A stretch of 45,658 bases of DNA, from the NCBI GenBank assembly GCA_038526735.1, contig JBCBGM010000021.1, positions 1 through 45,658 of the forward strand, in the 5' to 3' direction. The notes below the pieces were generated by a model. The model had not been told where the DNA came from, searched no databases, and was given only the letters and a program-made list of their open reading frames with translations. Of this stretch, positions 16,645 through 25,163 are shown in pieces. How positions within the stretch are numbered: position 1 is the first letter of the stretch; each line of letters opens with the position of its first letter. This DNA comes from Rubricella sp038526735 (GTDB lineage: Bacteria > Pseudomonadota > Alphaproteobacteria > Rhodobacterales > Rhodobacteraceae). The position numbers and the translations under genes are program-made.

Positions 16645-17775
16645 CTACTCAGCGGCTTGCGCGCTGGCAGCCTGTTCGGCCTCAATCTGCTCGGCCCGCT
16701 GTTCGACCAGTTCAACGATATGGTCAATCATACCCTCGTTGGAGTGCTTATGATCCTGCTTGCCCGCCATATAGACCATGCCCGCGCCATTGCCGCCGCC
16801 GGTGAAGCCCACATCGGTCATCAAGGCCTCACCCGGCCCATTCACCACGCAGCCGATGATCGAGAGGGTCATGGGGGTTTTGACATGCTCCAGCCGCTCC
16901 TCAAGCTTGGCGACGGTGCTGATCACGTCAAAGCCTTGGCGCGCGCAGGAGGGGCAAGAGATGATGTTCACGCCCCGGTGGCGCAGATTGAGCGCTTTGA
17001 GGATTTCAAAGCCCGCCTTGATCTCTTCGACCGGATCAGCTGAGAGCGACACGCGGATCGTGTCGCCAATGCCCATCCACAGAAGCTGCCCTAGCCCGAT
17101 GGCCGATTTCACCGTGCCCGCGTAATGCGTGCCTGCCTCGGTGATGCCGAGGTGGATCGGTTTATCCGTCGCCTCCGCAATCGCCATGTAAGCGGCAGAG
17201 GCAAGGAACACGTCAGAGGCTTTGGCGGAGATCTTGAACTCGTGGAAGTCGTGATCTTCGAGGATTTTGATGTGGTCGAGCGCGCTCTCGACCATCGCGT
17301 CGGGGCACGGCTCCCCGTATTTTTCGAGCAGGTCTTTTTCAAGCGAACCGGCATTCACGCCGATGCGGATGGAGCATCCGTGGTCGCGCGCGGCCTTGAT
17401 CACCTCTTTGACGCGATCCTCAGAACCGATGTTGCCGGGATTGATCCGCAGGCAGGCGGCCCCGGCCTCCGCACTTTCAATCGCGCGTTTGTAGTGGAAA
17501 TGGATGTCAGCCACGATCGGCACCGGGCTTTCGCGCACGATCTCTTTGAGAGCTGCGGAGGAGTCTGCATCGGGCACAGAGACGCGCACGATGTCTGCCC
17601 CCGCCTCTGCGCAGCGCAGGATTTGCTCAATCGTCGCTTTCGGGTCGGTCGTGAGCGTGTTGGTCATGGTCTGCACCGAGATCGGGGCATCCCCGCCGAC
17701 CGCAACCGGGCCAACCTTGATTTGACGAGACACCCGGCGGTCAATGTTGCGCCACGGGCGGATGTGATTGTGCAT
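16645..17775 (-). CDS. ispG: 4-hydroxy-3-methylbut-2-enyl diphosphate synthase (flavodoxin)
   Basis: [4Fe-4S] enzyme of the MEP isoprenoid pathway, converting MEcPP to HMBPP. 376 residues: TIM-barrel with VQTMTNTLTTD and IVADIHFHYKRA, and a C-terminal Fe-S domain with CPSC and GCVVNGPGEA supplying the three cysteines. The last ~25 residues are a Glu/Ala-rich tail. A RodZ-like gene lies 96 bases upstream, the same neighbour as in E. coli (rodZ-ispG). Confidence 0.97.
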   Translation of the reverse strand: MHNHIRPWRNIDRRVSRQIKVGPVAVGGDAPISVQTMTNTLTTDPKATIEQILRCAEAGADIVRVSVPDADSSAALKEIVRESPVPIVADIHFHYKRAIESAEAGAACLRINPGNIGSEDRVKEVIKAARDHGCSIRIGVNAGSLEKDLLEKYGEPCPDAMVESALDHIKILEDHDFHEFKISAKASDVFLASAAYMAIAEATDKPIHLGITEAGTHYAGTVKSAIGLGQLLWMGIGDTIRVSLSADPVEEIKAGFEILKALNLRHRGVNIISCPSCARQGFDVISTVAKLEERLEHVKTPMTLSIIGCVVNGPGEALMTDVGFTGGGNGAGMVYMAGKQDHKHSNEGMIDHIVELVEQRAEQIEAEQAASAQAAE

Positions 17776-17871
17776 GGCTCACCTGCTAGGAGGGTGACTG
17801 GCGTTGTGGTGGAACCTAGGCGCTCGCAGACGGAATGTCACGCAACCTAGACACTTTTTCAGCGCTGATTT

Positions 17872-18999
17872 TCACTCCGCGAGGGCGGTTGCCGTGGCGG
17901 GTTGATCTGTCAACACTGCGCCCTCGGCGAGTTGCCAGGTCGCATCGATATCCTCTGGCGTGAGCGAGACATCCTTGACCACGCGCGCCCCAACGCCCAG
18001 CGGGCCATACGTGATCTCATCGAGGCGCAGGAACACGCCCCCCGCATTTCCGGCGCGCAGCAGAGGCCCCTCAACACCCTCGGGCAGGACATATTCCTCC
18101 CCCGGCGCGAGGATTTTCTCAAAGAGGGCCGAACCGCTCGCATCGGTGACACGCACCCAGGCAGGCGCGGTGGCGACAATCGCGACGGAAGGGATTTCCG
18201 GTGTCTCAAGGAGCGGGCCGAGGTCTTCTGCGTCGATGGCGACCTGTTCGCCGAAAGTCTGTGAGTCTGGCGTTGCCTGGACGGCGAAGGTGCCCACGGT
18301 ATCCGGGTCGATCACACCAATCGGTCCGTCGCGCGGCTCAAACAGTTGAGGTGTCGTTGCGGCGGGCCGGGGCGCATAGAGCTGCTCCAGCGCAGTTGGA
18401 TTGCCCTCACTCGGCACCGTCACAGAGCCAAAACCGCTGGTGACATTGGTGCCAACAACAGGTGATTGGGCTACAGGTGCAAACTCAACGCGCTGCACCT
18501 CATGCAGGAGCGCCCAGCCGCCGTATCCGAGGCCCAAAACCAGCGCGCCCATCACAGCGAGCGAGGCCAGGCCCGCAATGTTTTCAGAAAAATCAAACTT
18601 CGGGGCCGTTTTTGCCCCCAGTTTTGAGCGGCTGAGCGGGTCATCATCGCTCATCGGGAGGGCAGCAATCAAAACAGAGCCAGCCGCCCGAGATTTTGGC
18701 TGCATTCCGGCGTTAACACCTTCAAAACCACTTTCGGCGCAAAACCGCTGAAAAACTCGCTCTGCATCAAGCCCAAGATATCGTGCATATGAGCGCACAT
18801 AGCCCGCCACGAACCCAAGGTTGGGAAAAACAGAGAGGTCTGCATCCTCAATCGCGGCGATATAGGCGGCCTTGATGCGCAGTTCTTTTTGCACATCGAT
18901 CAAAGATTTGCCCTTGGTCGCGCGCTCACCGCGCAACTCATCCCCAAGCGAAATGCTATAGGAATCATACCCTTGCAAGGATGAAATCTCGTCCTTCAC
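17872..18999 (-). CDS. RodZ-like helix-turn-helix membrane protein (DUF4115)
   Basis: 375 residues: Cro/CI-type HTH domain (~17-90, with LGDELRGERATKGKSLIDVQ and FVAGYVRSYARYLGL), a cytosolic linker, one membrane segment (~141-165) and a periplasmic part ending in a DUF4115 domain (~275-345, APAWVRVTDASGSALFEK). This is the RodZ architecture; E. coli RodZ couples MreB to the cell-wall elongation machine. The gene precedes ispG as in E. coli. No mre genes are in the window, so the shape role is inferred from family and context. Confidence 0.82.
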   Translation of the reverse strand: MKDEISSLQGYDSYSISLGDELRGERATKGKSLIDVQKELRIKAAYIAAIEDADLSVFPNLGFVAGYVRSYARYLGLDAERVFQRFCAESGFEGVNAGMQPKSRAAGSVLIAALPMSDDDPLSRSKLGAKTAPKFDFSENIAGLASLAVMGALVLGLGYGGWALLHEVQRVEFAPVAQSPVVGTNVTSGFGSVTVPSEGNPTALEQLYAPRPAATTPQLFEPRDGPIGVIDPDTVGTFAVQATPDSQTFGEQVAIDAEDLGPLLETPEIPSVAIVATAPAWVRVTDASGSALFEKILAPGEEYVLPEGVEGPLLRAGNAGGVFLRLDEITYGPLGVGARVVKDVSLTPEDIDATWQLAEGAVLTDQPATATALAE

Positions 19000-19269
19000 G
19001 GCCTGCCCCGGCGCAAAATTTGTGTCCCTGAGATGCTGATGCTTTTTGGAAGTGCCCAGCTACCCTCCCGCGTCTTGTAGCAAATTCGTATGAACTCGCA
19101 AGAATTTCGAGTGCTAAGCCGCTGAAAAAACGTGAATCAATGCGGCTTTCTCTCTAAAAAGACACCGTTGCGCGAGAATCTGCGCACTGGTGCAATCCAA
19201 TCTTGGGTGGCGTTCGTAAGGCTCTGAAACCAACCGCGGTCGGGCAAGCCGCGTTGCGAAAGGGCAGTC

Positions 19270-20067
19270 ATGCTAGACCCATATTCACTCTCCTTGGCGG
19301 TTGCGCTCGCCGGCTTCTGGCTGTTGTGGCCGATCAGCGTCTGGAGGAAGGACGCGAGCATCGTCGATTTTTGGTGGGCGCCGGGCTTTGTCGCAATCGC
19401 CTGGGTTGTCTGGGCCGTGCATGGCGCGCCGTTGACCGGAACGGTGGCGCTAACGCTGGCGCTTGTATCGGTGTGGGGGCTGCGGTTGGGCTACACGCTG
19501 GGTCTGCGGCGCATCCGCGAGGGCGTGGAGGACGCGCGCTATACCGAGATGCGGGAGGCGCGAGACCCGGGCTTTTGGTGGAAAAGCTTTTTCATTGTCT
19601 TCACCCTTCAACCCGTCATTCAGTTTATCCTAGCCACCCTCATCGTAGCGGCGGTCACGACCAGTGGCTCCCTTGGGCCGGTGGCGATGATCGGGGCGGC
19701 AATTGCCCTCATCGGGGTGCTCATCGAGGCGCGTTCAGATTGGGAGCTCGACAAGTTTCGTGCAGACACACCCCATGGCGGACTGCTGACCACCGGCTTG
19801 CGCTCTTACGTGCGGTATCCATCTTACAGTGGAGAGATTTTGTTCTGGGTCGGGCTGGCACTTGTGGCCATTCAGGCAGGCATTTGGTGGGCCCCTGCGA
19901 ACGCGCTGCTCGTGACCTTGATGCTCCTACGCCTGTCGGGGGTGGCAATGCTTGACGACCGCCTCAAGCGCACGCGGCCTGACTTTGACCGGTATCGCGA
20001 GACTGTCCCTGCCCTTTGGCCGCGCATCGGCGGCGCCCCACGCGACAACACCAGCTGGTTGCCCTGA
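19270..20067 (+). CDS. DUF1295 family integral membrane protein
   Basis: 265 residues with six or more hydrophobic segments and the conserved C-terminal pattern of the DUF1295/steroid 5-alpha-reductase-like family: DKFRADTPHGGLLTTGLRSYVRYPSYSGEILFW, then DFDRYRETVPALWPR. Members are thought to be lipid or steroid reductases or methyltransferase-like proteins; substrate unknown here. It stands alone between divergent and convergent neighbours. The 270 bases upstream (19000-19269) hold no gene; I see only a weak AAGCCGC/GCGGCTT stem (19116-19148). The stop is 2 bases from the convergent ldtR-like stop. Confidence 0.85.
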   Translation: MLDPYSLSLAVALAGFWLLWPISVWRKDASIVDFWWAPGFVAIAWVVWAVHGAPLTGTVALTLALVSVWGLRLGYTLGLRRIREGVEDARYTEMREARDPGFWWKSFFIVFTLQPVIQFILATLIVAAVTTSGSLGPVAMIGAAIALIGVLIEARSDWELDKFRADTPHGGLLTTGLRSYVRYPSYSGEILFWVGLALVAIQAGIWWAPANALLVTLMLLRLSGVAMLDDRLKRTRPDFDRYRETVPALWPRIGGAPRDNTSWLP

Positions 20068-20069
20068 GC

Positions 20070-20552
20070 TTAGTAAATGAAGCGAATCTGGTTGGCCCAG
20101 AACCGCTCCATCTGACGCATATCTCCGGTGAGCGCCTGCAAGCGATCGCAGCTGATGATCGCATCAACATTCAGCCGCTGTGCTTGGCGATCAAAGAGTT
20201 TTTCGATGAGCGCGCGGATACCCTGCCCGCTCTCGCTCAGCCGGACCCGCACCGCGCGTTTGTCGGCAGCACAGCGCTCGTGCAGCATGTAGCCCGCCTC
20301 GACCAGTTTCTTGAGATTGTAGGACACGTTTGAGCCCTGGTAATAGCCACGCGAGCGCAGCTCGCCTGCGGTGACCACATTTTCACCAATGTTGAACAGC
20401 AAGAGCCCTTGAACCGCATTGATATCGAGCACGCCGACGCGCTCAAACTCATCCTTGACCACATCCAAAAGCAACCGGTGTAGGCGCTCGACCAGTGAGA
20501 GCGCCTCGACATAGGCCTCCGTCACCGGCGGGGACTCAACGACATCGCGCAT
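20070..20552 (-). CDS. MarR-family regulator, LdtR-like
   Basis: 160-residue winged-helix regulator. The core LDINAVQGLLLFNIGENVVTAGELRSRGYYQGSNVSYNLKKL matches the LdtR group of alphaproteobacteria as I remember it; LdtR of Liberibacter controls an L,D-transpeptidase gene and stress tolerance. The recognition helix would lie around GYYQGSNVSYNLKKLVEAGY and the wing around RAVRVRLSESG. The gene stands upstream of nothing obvious: convergent with DUF1295, downstream of sdhE. Its upstream region holds a CGCTTTA...TAAAGCG inverted repeat. Confidence 0.85.
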   Translation of the reverse strand: MRDVVESPPVTEAYVEALSLVERLHRLLLDVVKDEFERVGVLDINAVQGLLLFNIGENVVTAGELRSRGYYQGSNVSYNLKKLVEAGYMLHERCAADKRAVRVRLSESGQGIRALIEKLFDRQAQRLNVDAIISCDRLQALTGDMRQMERFWANQIRFIY

Positions 20553-20590
20553 CTCAACCTCTCGCGTTCGATAGAACTTTTATGAAAGGT

Positions 20591-20620
20591 CGCTTTAAAC
20601 CGTAAATTCTTCGTAAAGCG
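20591..20620. promoter_or_regulatory. inverted repeat upstream of the ldtR-like gene
   Basis: Perfect 7-base arms CGCTTTA (20591-20597) and TAAAGCG (20614-20620) with a 16-base AT-richer spacer, in the 70-base gap between sdhE and the ldtR-like start (both minus). It could be an operator for autoregulation or a weak terminator for sdhE; no U-run follows. A second small dyad, GTTC-gata-GAAC, lies near 20565-20576. Confidence 0.35.
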
Positions 20621-20622
20621 GA

Positions 20623-20907
20623 TCAGGCGCGCGCGGACATGATCGTTTCAATCGTTGCTTGATGCTCTGCCGGGGCGGCGGTTTGGCCGCTGAACCACAT
20701 GTATAAATCCTGATCGTACTCATTCAACAACGCATCGTAAGCATCGAGAAACGTGTCATTTTGTGCACGCAGCGCGCCATCAGCGAAGGGGCCTAGGATC
20801 AGATCCATCTCTTTGATGCCGCGCCGCCAGGAGCGGATTTTCATGCGCTTGAGCCGCGTCTCGCGGTCCTCGTCGGATTGGCCGGTGTTGGCCCCTTCTC
20901 GCAGCAT
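20623..20907 (-). CDS. sdhE: succinate dehydrogenase flavinylation factor SdhE
   Basis: Small cytosolic protein promoting covalent FAD attachment to SdhA. 94 residues with the hallmark RLKRMKIRSWRRGIKEMDL; the RGxxE motif is at residues 29-33. The C-terminal DLYMWFSGQ is also typical. ATG at 20907 directly follows the ROK kinase stop with no gap. No sdh genes are in the window. Confidence 0.93.
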   Translation of the reverse strand: MLREGANTGQSDEDRETRLKRMKIRSWRRGIKEMDLILGPFADGALRAQNDTFLDAYDALLNEYDQDLYMWFSGQTAAPAEHQATIETIMSARA

Positions 20908-21813
20908 TTAGCCCTCCATCGCCAGTCGGGCCGCGCCGCGCACGCCCGAACTGTCGCCAAACTTGGCGCGAACAATCTTCACTGTCGAGAGCGACGAGTA
21001 GAGATGTGCTCTTATCTCACGGTTCAGGTCTTCGGCAAAATTCGGGAGGTTTGAGATGCCCCCGCCGAGCACCACCACATCCGGATCAATCACATTCACC
21101 ACCGTCGAGAGCGCGCGGGCGGAGCGTTGAAGGTGCAGCTTGAGCGTCTGCCGCGCCTGCGCATCACCGTCCTGCGCCAACGCCACCATTTGCGGAACGC
21201 GGGTGCCGGTCTGCCCGATCTGGCGCGCATAATCCGCCTCAAGGCCCGGGCCTGCAATCCACGTCTCAATGCAGCCACGCCGGCCGCAAAAGCACTGCGG
21301 GCCGGGGAACTCTGTTGCGGGGTCGGCGATGGGCAGCGGCGAGTGCCCCCATTCCCCGGTCATGCCGGAATTGCCCTCAACGAGCTTTTGGTCGATCACG
21401 AGGCCCCCGCCAACGCCGGTGCCAATGATCGCGGTGAAGACAACCCGGTGCCCTGCCCCAGCGCCATCAATGGCCTCTGATAAAGCCAGACAGTTGCCAT
21501 CATTCGCCACCCGCACCGGGCGGCTCAGCGCTGCCGAGAGATCCGCGCCCAGAGGTTGGCCGATCAGCCAGGTGGAGTTGCCCTCTGCCACACGGCCATC
21601 CGCGCCGACGGCTCCGGGTGTGCCAATGCCCATAGCGCTAGGCTCAACGCCCAAGTCGGCCTCAAGGCCGTGCACCAGCTCTTTGATCGCGACGATGGAG
21701 CCTGCGTAGTCATTCCTAGGGGTCGGCACGCGGCGGCGGCCCAGCTCAACGCCAGCCGTATCGAGGACAATCGCCTCGATCTTCGTTCCGCCATAGTCGA
21801 CACCAACAGCCAT
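20908..21813 (-). CDS. ROK family sugar kinase
   Basis: 301-residue cytosolic sugar kinase. ATP-binding phosphate-1 motif VDYGGTKIEA at the N-terminus, catalytic Asp in VANDGN (D105), sugar-contact EWGH with H157, and the zinc cluster CFCGRRGC (C174, C176, C181), all intact. Closest in pattern to fructokinase or N-acetylglucosamine kinase branches; the exact sugar cannot be assigned. The gene is joined to sdhE without a gap, which looks like packing rather than shared function. Confidence 0.88.
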   Translation of the reverse strand: MAVGVDYGGTKIEAIVLDTAGVELGRRRVPTPRNDYAGSIVAIKELVHGLEADLGVEPSAMGIGTPGAVGADGRVAEGNSTWLIGQPLGADLSAALSRPVRVANDGNCLALSEAIDGAGAGHRVVFTAIIGTGVGGGLVIDQKLVEGNSGMTGEWGHSPLPIADPATEFPGPQCFCGRRGCIETWIAGPGLEADYARQIGQTGTRVPQMVALAQDGDAQARQTLKLHLQRSARALSTVVNVIDPDVVVLGGGISNLPNFAEDLNREIRAHLYSSLSTVKIVRAKFGDSSGVRGAARLAMEG

Positions 21814-21876
21814 GCGGCTCCTCCCAGATGCGCGCTCGCTTTAGGCAGCGTCAGTTGGCTTGGCAACAGCCCGCGT

Positions 21877-22272
21877 TTAGCCGATTTGCATACGCAGCCG
21901 CTTTTCGAGACGGGCGAGGCGCTCGGCCAACCGCCGTTGCTCAGCACGCACAGCGCGCACCTCGGCGAGCGTATCTTTCAGAACATCGGCGCTTGTATCG
22001 GCCTCTTCCGAAGAGAATTCCGCAAGCCCCTCGCCCTCACCGGTCATCAACCACATGATCGAGACGTTGAGCAGGCCCGCGAGCATTTGCAGGCGGTTGG
22101 CACGCGGTTCAGATCGATCGGACTCCCAAGCCTCAATGGTTGCGAGTTTCACCCCGAGGCGGCGGGCGAGTTGCGCCTGCGACAGCCCTACTACCTCACG
22201 CGCGGCGGCCACACGGTCGCCGAAGGTGGCGATCTCTTCGCTGAAATATGCGTCGTCGCTGGTGCCGTCCAT
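21877..22272 (-). CDS. XRE-family transcriptional regulator with C-terminal coiled coil
   Basis: 131 residues: a Cro/CI HTH domain (~14-72, VVGLSQAQLARRLGVKLATIEAWE) followed by an acidic linker and a heptad-rich helix (~95-131, LAEVRAVRAEQRRLAERLARLEKRL) likely used for dimerisation. Targets unknown. Upstream of the ROK kinase-sdhE pair by 63 bases on the same strand, and divergent from the aminotransferase gene, so either could be a target. Confidence 0.82.
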   Translation of the reverse strand: MDGTSDDAYFSEEIATFGDRVAAAREVVGLSQAQLARRLGVKLATIEAWESDRSEPRANRLQMLAGLLNVSIMWLMTGEGEGLAEFSSEEADTSADVLKDTLAEVRAVRAEQRRLAERLARLEKRLRMQIG

Positions 22273-22353
22273 GTTGTGCCTCCGTTTAGCTGGTTCCTAA
22301 CATGGCTCCGGGGCGCATCCCCCCGTTCAAAACGACACATAGGCGACAAATGC

Positions 22354-22439
22354 GGCGTTGCACCCGGCAACGCCCTTGATCCGCACCCAGCGCGCTTCTA
22401 CACGGGCTGCGTCTCAACTCTCAACTTTCGGAGCCCGTG
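22354..22439 (+). promoter_or_regulatory. two hairpins in the aminotransferase leader
   Basis: Hairpin 1: GGCGTTGC (22354-22361) and GCAACGCC (22367-22374), 5-base loop. Hairpin 2: CACGGGCT (22401-22408) and AGCCCGTG (22432-22439), 23-base loop, ending at the base before the ATG at 22440. The likely Shine-Dalgarno (GGAG at 22429-22432) lies at the base of hairpin 2, so closing it could limit ribosome access. No known riboswitch consensus recognised. Confidence 0.45.
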
Positions 22440-23642
22440 ATGGCCTTTCTTGCCGACAGTCTCGCCCGTGTGAAACCTTCTCCTACGATTGCCGCCACCA
22501 CAAAGGCCGCCGAGTTGAAGGCGCAGGGGCGCGATATCATTGGGCTGGGCGCAGGCGAGCCGGATTTTGACACGCCTGAGCATATCAAAGACGCGGCGAA
22601 GGCGGCGATGGATGCCGGGAAGACGAAATACACGCCCGCCGATGGTATCCCCGACCTGAAAAAGGCGATCTGCGCAAAGTTCAAGCGCGACAACGGGTTG
22701 GATTATACGCCCGCGCAGGTTTCCGTCGGGACTGGCGGTAAGCAGATTTTGTACAACGCACTCGTGGCGACGCTGAACCCCGGCGATGAGGTCGTGATCC
22801 CCGCGCCCTACTGGGTCAGCTACCCGGATATGGTGCTGCTCGCGGGTGGTGAGCCGGTGATTGCGGAGACCACCGTCGAGACCGGCTACAAGCTCACGCC
22901 CGAGGCGCTGGAGGCGGCGATCACGCCGAAAACGAAGTGGTTCATCTTCAACTCGCCCTCCAACCCCTCCGGCGCGGGCTATTCCGCCGCTGAGCTAAAG
23001 GCGTTGACGGACGTGCTTCTGAAGCATCCGCAGGTTTGGGTGATGACCGACGATATGTATGAGCACATCGTCTATGCGCCGTTTGAATTCGTCACGCCCG
23101 CACAGATCGAGCCGGAGCTGTATGACCGCACGCTCACCTGCAACGGTGTCTCCAAGGCCTATGCGATGACCGGCTGGCGGATTGGATATGCGGCGGGCCC
23201 TGAGGACCTGATCAAGGCGATGCGCAAGGTGCAGAGCCAGTCCACCTCCAACCCCAACTCCATCGCGCAATGGGCTGCTGTGGCCGCGCTGAACGGGCCG
23301 CAGGACTATATCTCCACGTCCGGAGAGGCGTTCCGCCGCCGCCGCGATCTGGTGGTGGAGATGCTGAACGCTGCAGAGGGCATCACCTGCCCTGTGCCGG
23401 AGGGGGCGTTTTACGTCTATCCCTCCATCGCGGGCTGCATCGGTAAGACAGCACCCTCGGGCAAGGTGATCGAGACGGACGAGGATTTTACCGCTGAACT
23501 CTTGGAAACCGAGGGTGTCGCGGCAGTATTTGGCGCGGCCTTTGGCACCAGCCCGAACTTCCGCGTCTCCTACGCCACCTCGGACGAAAACCTCAAAGAG
23601 GCCTGCACCCGCATCCAGCGCTTTTGCGCGGCGCTGACCTGA
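22440..23642 (+). CDS. pyridoxal-phosphate aminotransferase, aspartate/prephenate type
   Basis: 400-residue class I aminotransferase of the I-gamma branch typical of rhizobial AatA, moving amino groups between aspartate (sometimes arogenate/prephenate) and 2-oxoglutarate. Visible: GAGEPDFDTPEH, NSPSNPSGAGYS, TDDMYEHIVY and the PLP lysine K239 in SKAYAMTGWRIGY. I take ATG at 22440 rather than the GTG one codon earlier. The leader carries two hairpins. A small conserved gene follows after 5 bases. Confidence 0.93.
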   Translation: MAFLADSLARVKPSPTIAATTKAAELKAQGRDIIGLGAGEPDFDTPEHIKDAAKAAMDAGKTKYTPADGIPDLKKAICAKFKRDNGLDYTPAQVSVGTGGKQILYNALVATLNPGDEVVIPAPYWVSYPDMVLLAGGEPVIAETTVETGYKLTPEALEAAITPKTKWFIFNSPSNPSGAGYSAAELKALTDVLLKHPQVWVMTDDMYEHIVYAPFEFVTPAQIEPELYDRTLTCNGVSKAYAMTGWRIGYAAGPEDLIKAMRKVQSQSTSNPNSIAQWAAVAALNGPQDYISTSGEAFRRRRDLVVEMLNAAEGITCPVPEGAFYVYPSIAGCIGKTAPSGKVIETDEDFTAELLETEGVAAVFGAAFGTSPNFRVSYATSDENLKEACTRIQRFCAALT

Positions 23643-23647
23643 GCCAA

Positions 23648-24034
23648 ATGCTGGGCGGGCTCTATTTTCGCACACGCGACAACGGCGCGCTGGTCTATCG
23701 GGTGGATACCGAGAACCGGCAGCGCCGCTTGGAGCTTGAGCAAATCGCGGTGGTCAACCTGCGCTCTGGCGAAATCCGCCCGCATAACAACGCTGTGATC
23801 CCTGCGCTGGAGCGCAATGAGATCGAGAAGTGGATCGTTGCACGCCGTAAAGAGCTTAACCAGCGCGACATGCAGGATATCGACCGGCTGATCGATCAGC
23901 TGCACTGGGCGGCGCAATGGGTGCAATCGAAGGCCACGAAAGATCAGGCTGAGGATGTGTCGGATCGGTTGATGATGGCGATGCATGATCTGCGCAGCCA
24001 GCTGGTGCGCAAACACTCCCACGACCCCGAATAG
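23648..24034 (+). CDS. conserved hypothetical protein
   Basis: 128 residues, not recognised as a named family. N-terminal beta-rich part (MLGGLYFRTRDNGALVYRVD) with basic and aromatic residues, then a helical C-terminal half (EIEKWIVARRKELNQRDMQDIDRLIDQL). No signal peptide or membrane segment, so probably cytosolic. Starts at ATG 23648, 5 bases after the aminotransferase stop, hence likely co-transcribed. An in-frame TTG at 23624 would overlap the upstream gene and is less likely. Ends 2 bases from the convergent MOSC gene. Confidence 0.7.
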   Translation: MLGGLYFRTRDNGALVYRVDTENRQRRLELEQIAVVNLRSGEIRPHNNAVIPALERNEIEKWIVARRKELNQRDMQDIDRLIDQLHWAAQWVQSKATKDQAEDVSDRLMMAMHDLRSQLVRKHSHDPE

Positions 24035-24036
24035 CT

Positions 24037-24507
24037 TTAGGCGAGCGGTATGACCGCATCGCCGAGTGCGATGTGGCCGGGTGTAATCACCTCCGCCGTC
24101 ATTCCCCCGTGGCCGCGCACGGCGGCGTATCCGCCTTTTCCAAGCGCCTCTTCCATGCGGCTGCAGGGCGCGCAGATGCCGGTGATGCGGAGGGTTGCGG
24201 AGCCGATGCGCAATGTGCGGCCTTTGAGGCCGATGAGATTGAGGCCACTGACAGCGATGTTGCGGCGAAGGTCGGTGAAATCGACGTTTTGGCCCGAAAG
24301 GCTTGCGATGACCGGCAGGTGCTCTGCCTGGAGCAGCGTGACCGCGCGCTTGCCGGGGGTGGCTTTGCGGTCGCCTTCAAGGCCCGCGAGCGTGACCTTC
24401 GCCCTGTCCACCTCGATCATCGCCGCGCGTTTGGCGGGGCGAAGACCGATCCATGTCACCTGCCCCGGCTGCGCATAGGCGTTGATCAATTGATCGAGGG
24501 TTTGCAT
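24037..24507 (-). CDS. MOSC domain-containing protein
   Basis: 156 residues, a stand-alone MOSC domain as in YiiM and molybdenum-cofactor sulfurase C-termini, which handle activated sulfur or molybdenum cofactor. The conserved cysteine is in ICAPCSRMEEALGKGGYAA, followed by RGHGGMTAEVI. The chosen ATG at 24507 fits the family start; an in-frame ATG at 24540 would add 11 residues. Divergent from the six-gene metal-ABC operon across 59 bases. Substrate unknown. Confidence 0.8.
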   Translation of the reverse strand: MQTLDQLINAYAQPGQVTWIGLRPAKRAAMIEVDRAKVTLAGLEGDRKATPGKRAVTLLQAEHLPVIASLSGQNVDFTDLRRNIAVSGLNLIGLKGRTLRIGSATLRITGICAPCSRMEEALGKGGYAAVRGHGGMTAEVITPGHIALGDAVIPLA

Positions 24508-24566
24508 GGCTATCGGGTTGCTCCTGCCTCTGGGCCACATAACATAGCGGCAACCGGAGTTTCACC

Positions 24567-25163
24567 ATGACCGACCTCAGCGTGCCAGACACAACACCGC
24601 CCCGCAGCACGCTTGCGGCTGTGGTCGTGCTCGCGGCGATCGTTTTGGCCTCCCCTTTTGCCTATGCCCGCTTCACCGCGCCCCCCTCCGAGCCGTCCTT
24701 GAGCGCAGAGGGCGCGGAGTTGGTGGAGCTGGCAAAGATGCGGCCAGACCTGCTCGCGCGGGAGATGTTGGTGCAAGTCTATCAAGCGTTCGAGGCGCGC
24801 AGCGAAGAGGCGATTTACGACGCGCTTGCAGCGGCTGTGGCGGGCCCTGTGCTCGAAGAGCTCTACCTGCAACGCCGCGCAGCCCTCACCACCCGCGATG
24901 GCGCGGTGCAGGCGGTGCATGACGTGACCCTCAACACCCTCTCCGCCACTTGGACGAGCGACAGGTCCGTCGTGATGGAGGCGGACTGGCAGATCCTCGG
25001 CACGGTGGGCCATGCCGAACACCAGCACCAGCGCGGCAACTCCTATGCGGCCACCCTGACCTTCACGCTGATGGGGCCCGGATTTCGCGTGACGGAGTTT
25101 GACCTCCACTCGATCCGGCGCGACGAAAACGCCGGTGACGTCATCGAAGCGCCCGCCGAATGA
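24567..25163 (+). CDS. membrane-anchored periplasmic protein, first gene of metal-ABC operon
   Basis: 198 residues, no family recognised. One hydrophobic segment (~15-33, TLAAVVVLAAIVLASPFAYA) could be a signal or anchor. The exported part is mixed helix (LAREMLVQVYQAFEARSEEAIYDAL) then beta-rich, with a His cluster GHAEHQHQ (~150-157). It starts at ATG 24567 after GGAG at 24556-24559. The stop overlaps the ATPase start (ATGA), so it is coupled to the transporter and may be a periplasmic adaptor or metal-binding partner; that is inference from position and the His cluster. Confidence 0.75.
   Translation: MTDLSVPDTTPPRSTLAAVVVLAAIVLASPFAYARFTAPPSEPSLSAEGAELVELAKMRPDLLAREMLVQVYQAFEARSEEAIYDALAAAVAGPVLEELYLQRRAALTTRDGAVQAVHDVTLNTLSATWTSDRSVVMEADWQILGTVGHAEHQHQRGNSYAATLTFTLMGPGFRVTEFDLHSIRRDENAGDVIEAPAE

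Noticed and set aside
24508..24566. Possible Zur site upstream of the metal-ABC operon (ATAACAT near 24538-24545)
   Set aside because: Only one half of the palindromic alphaproteobacterial Zur consensus is present; no matching ATGTTAT arm was found.
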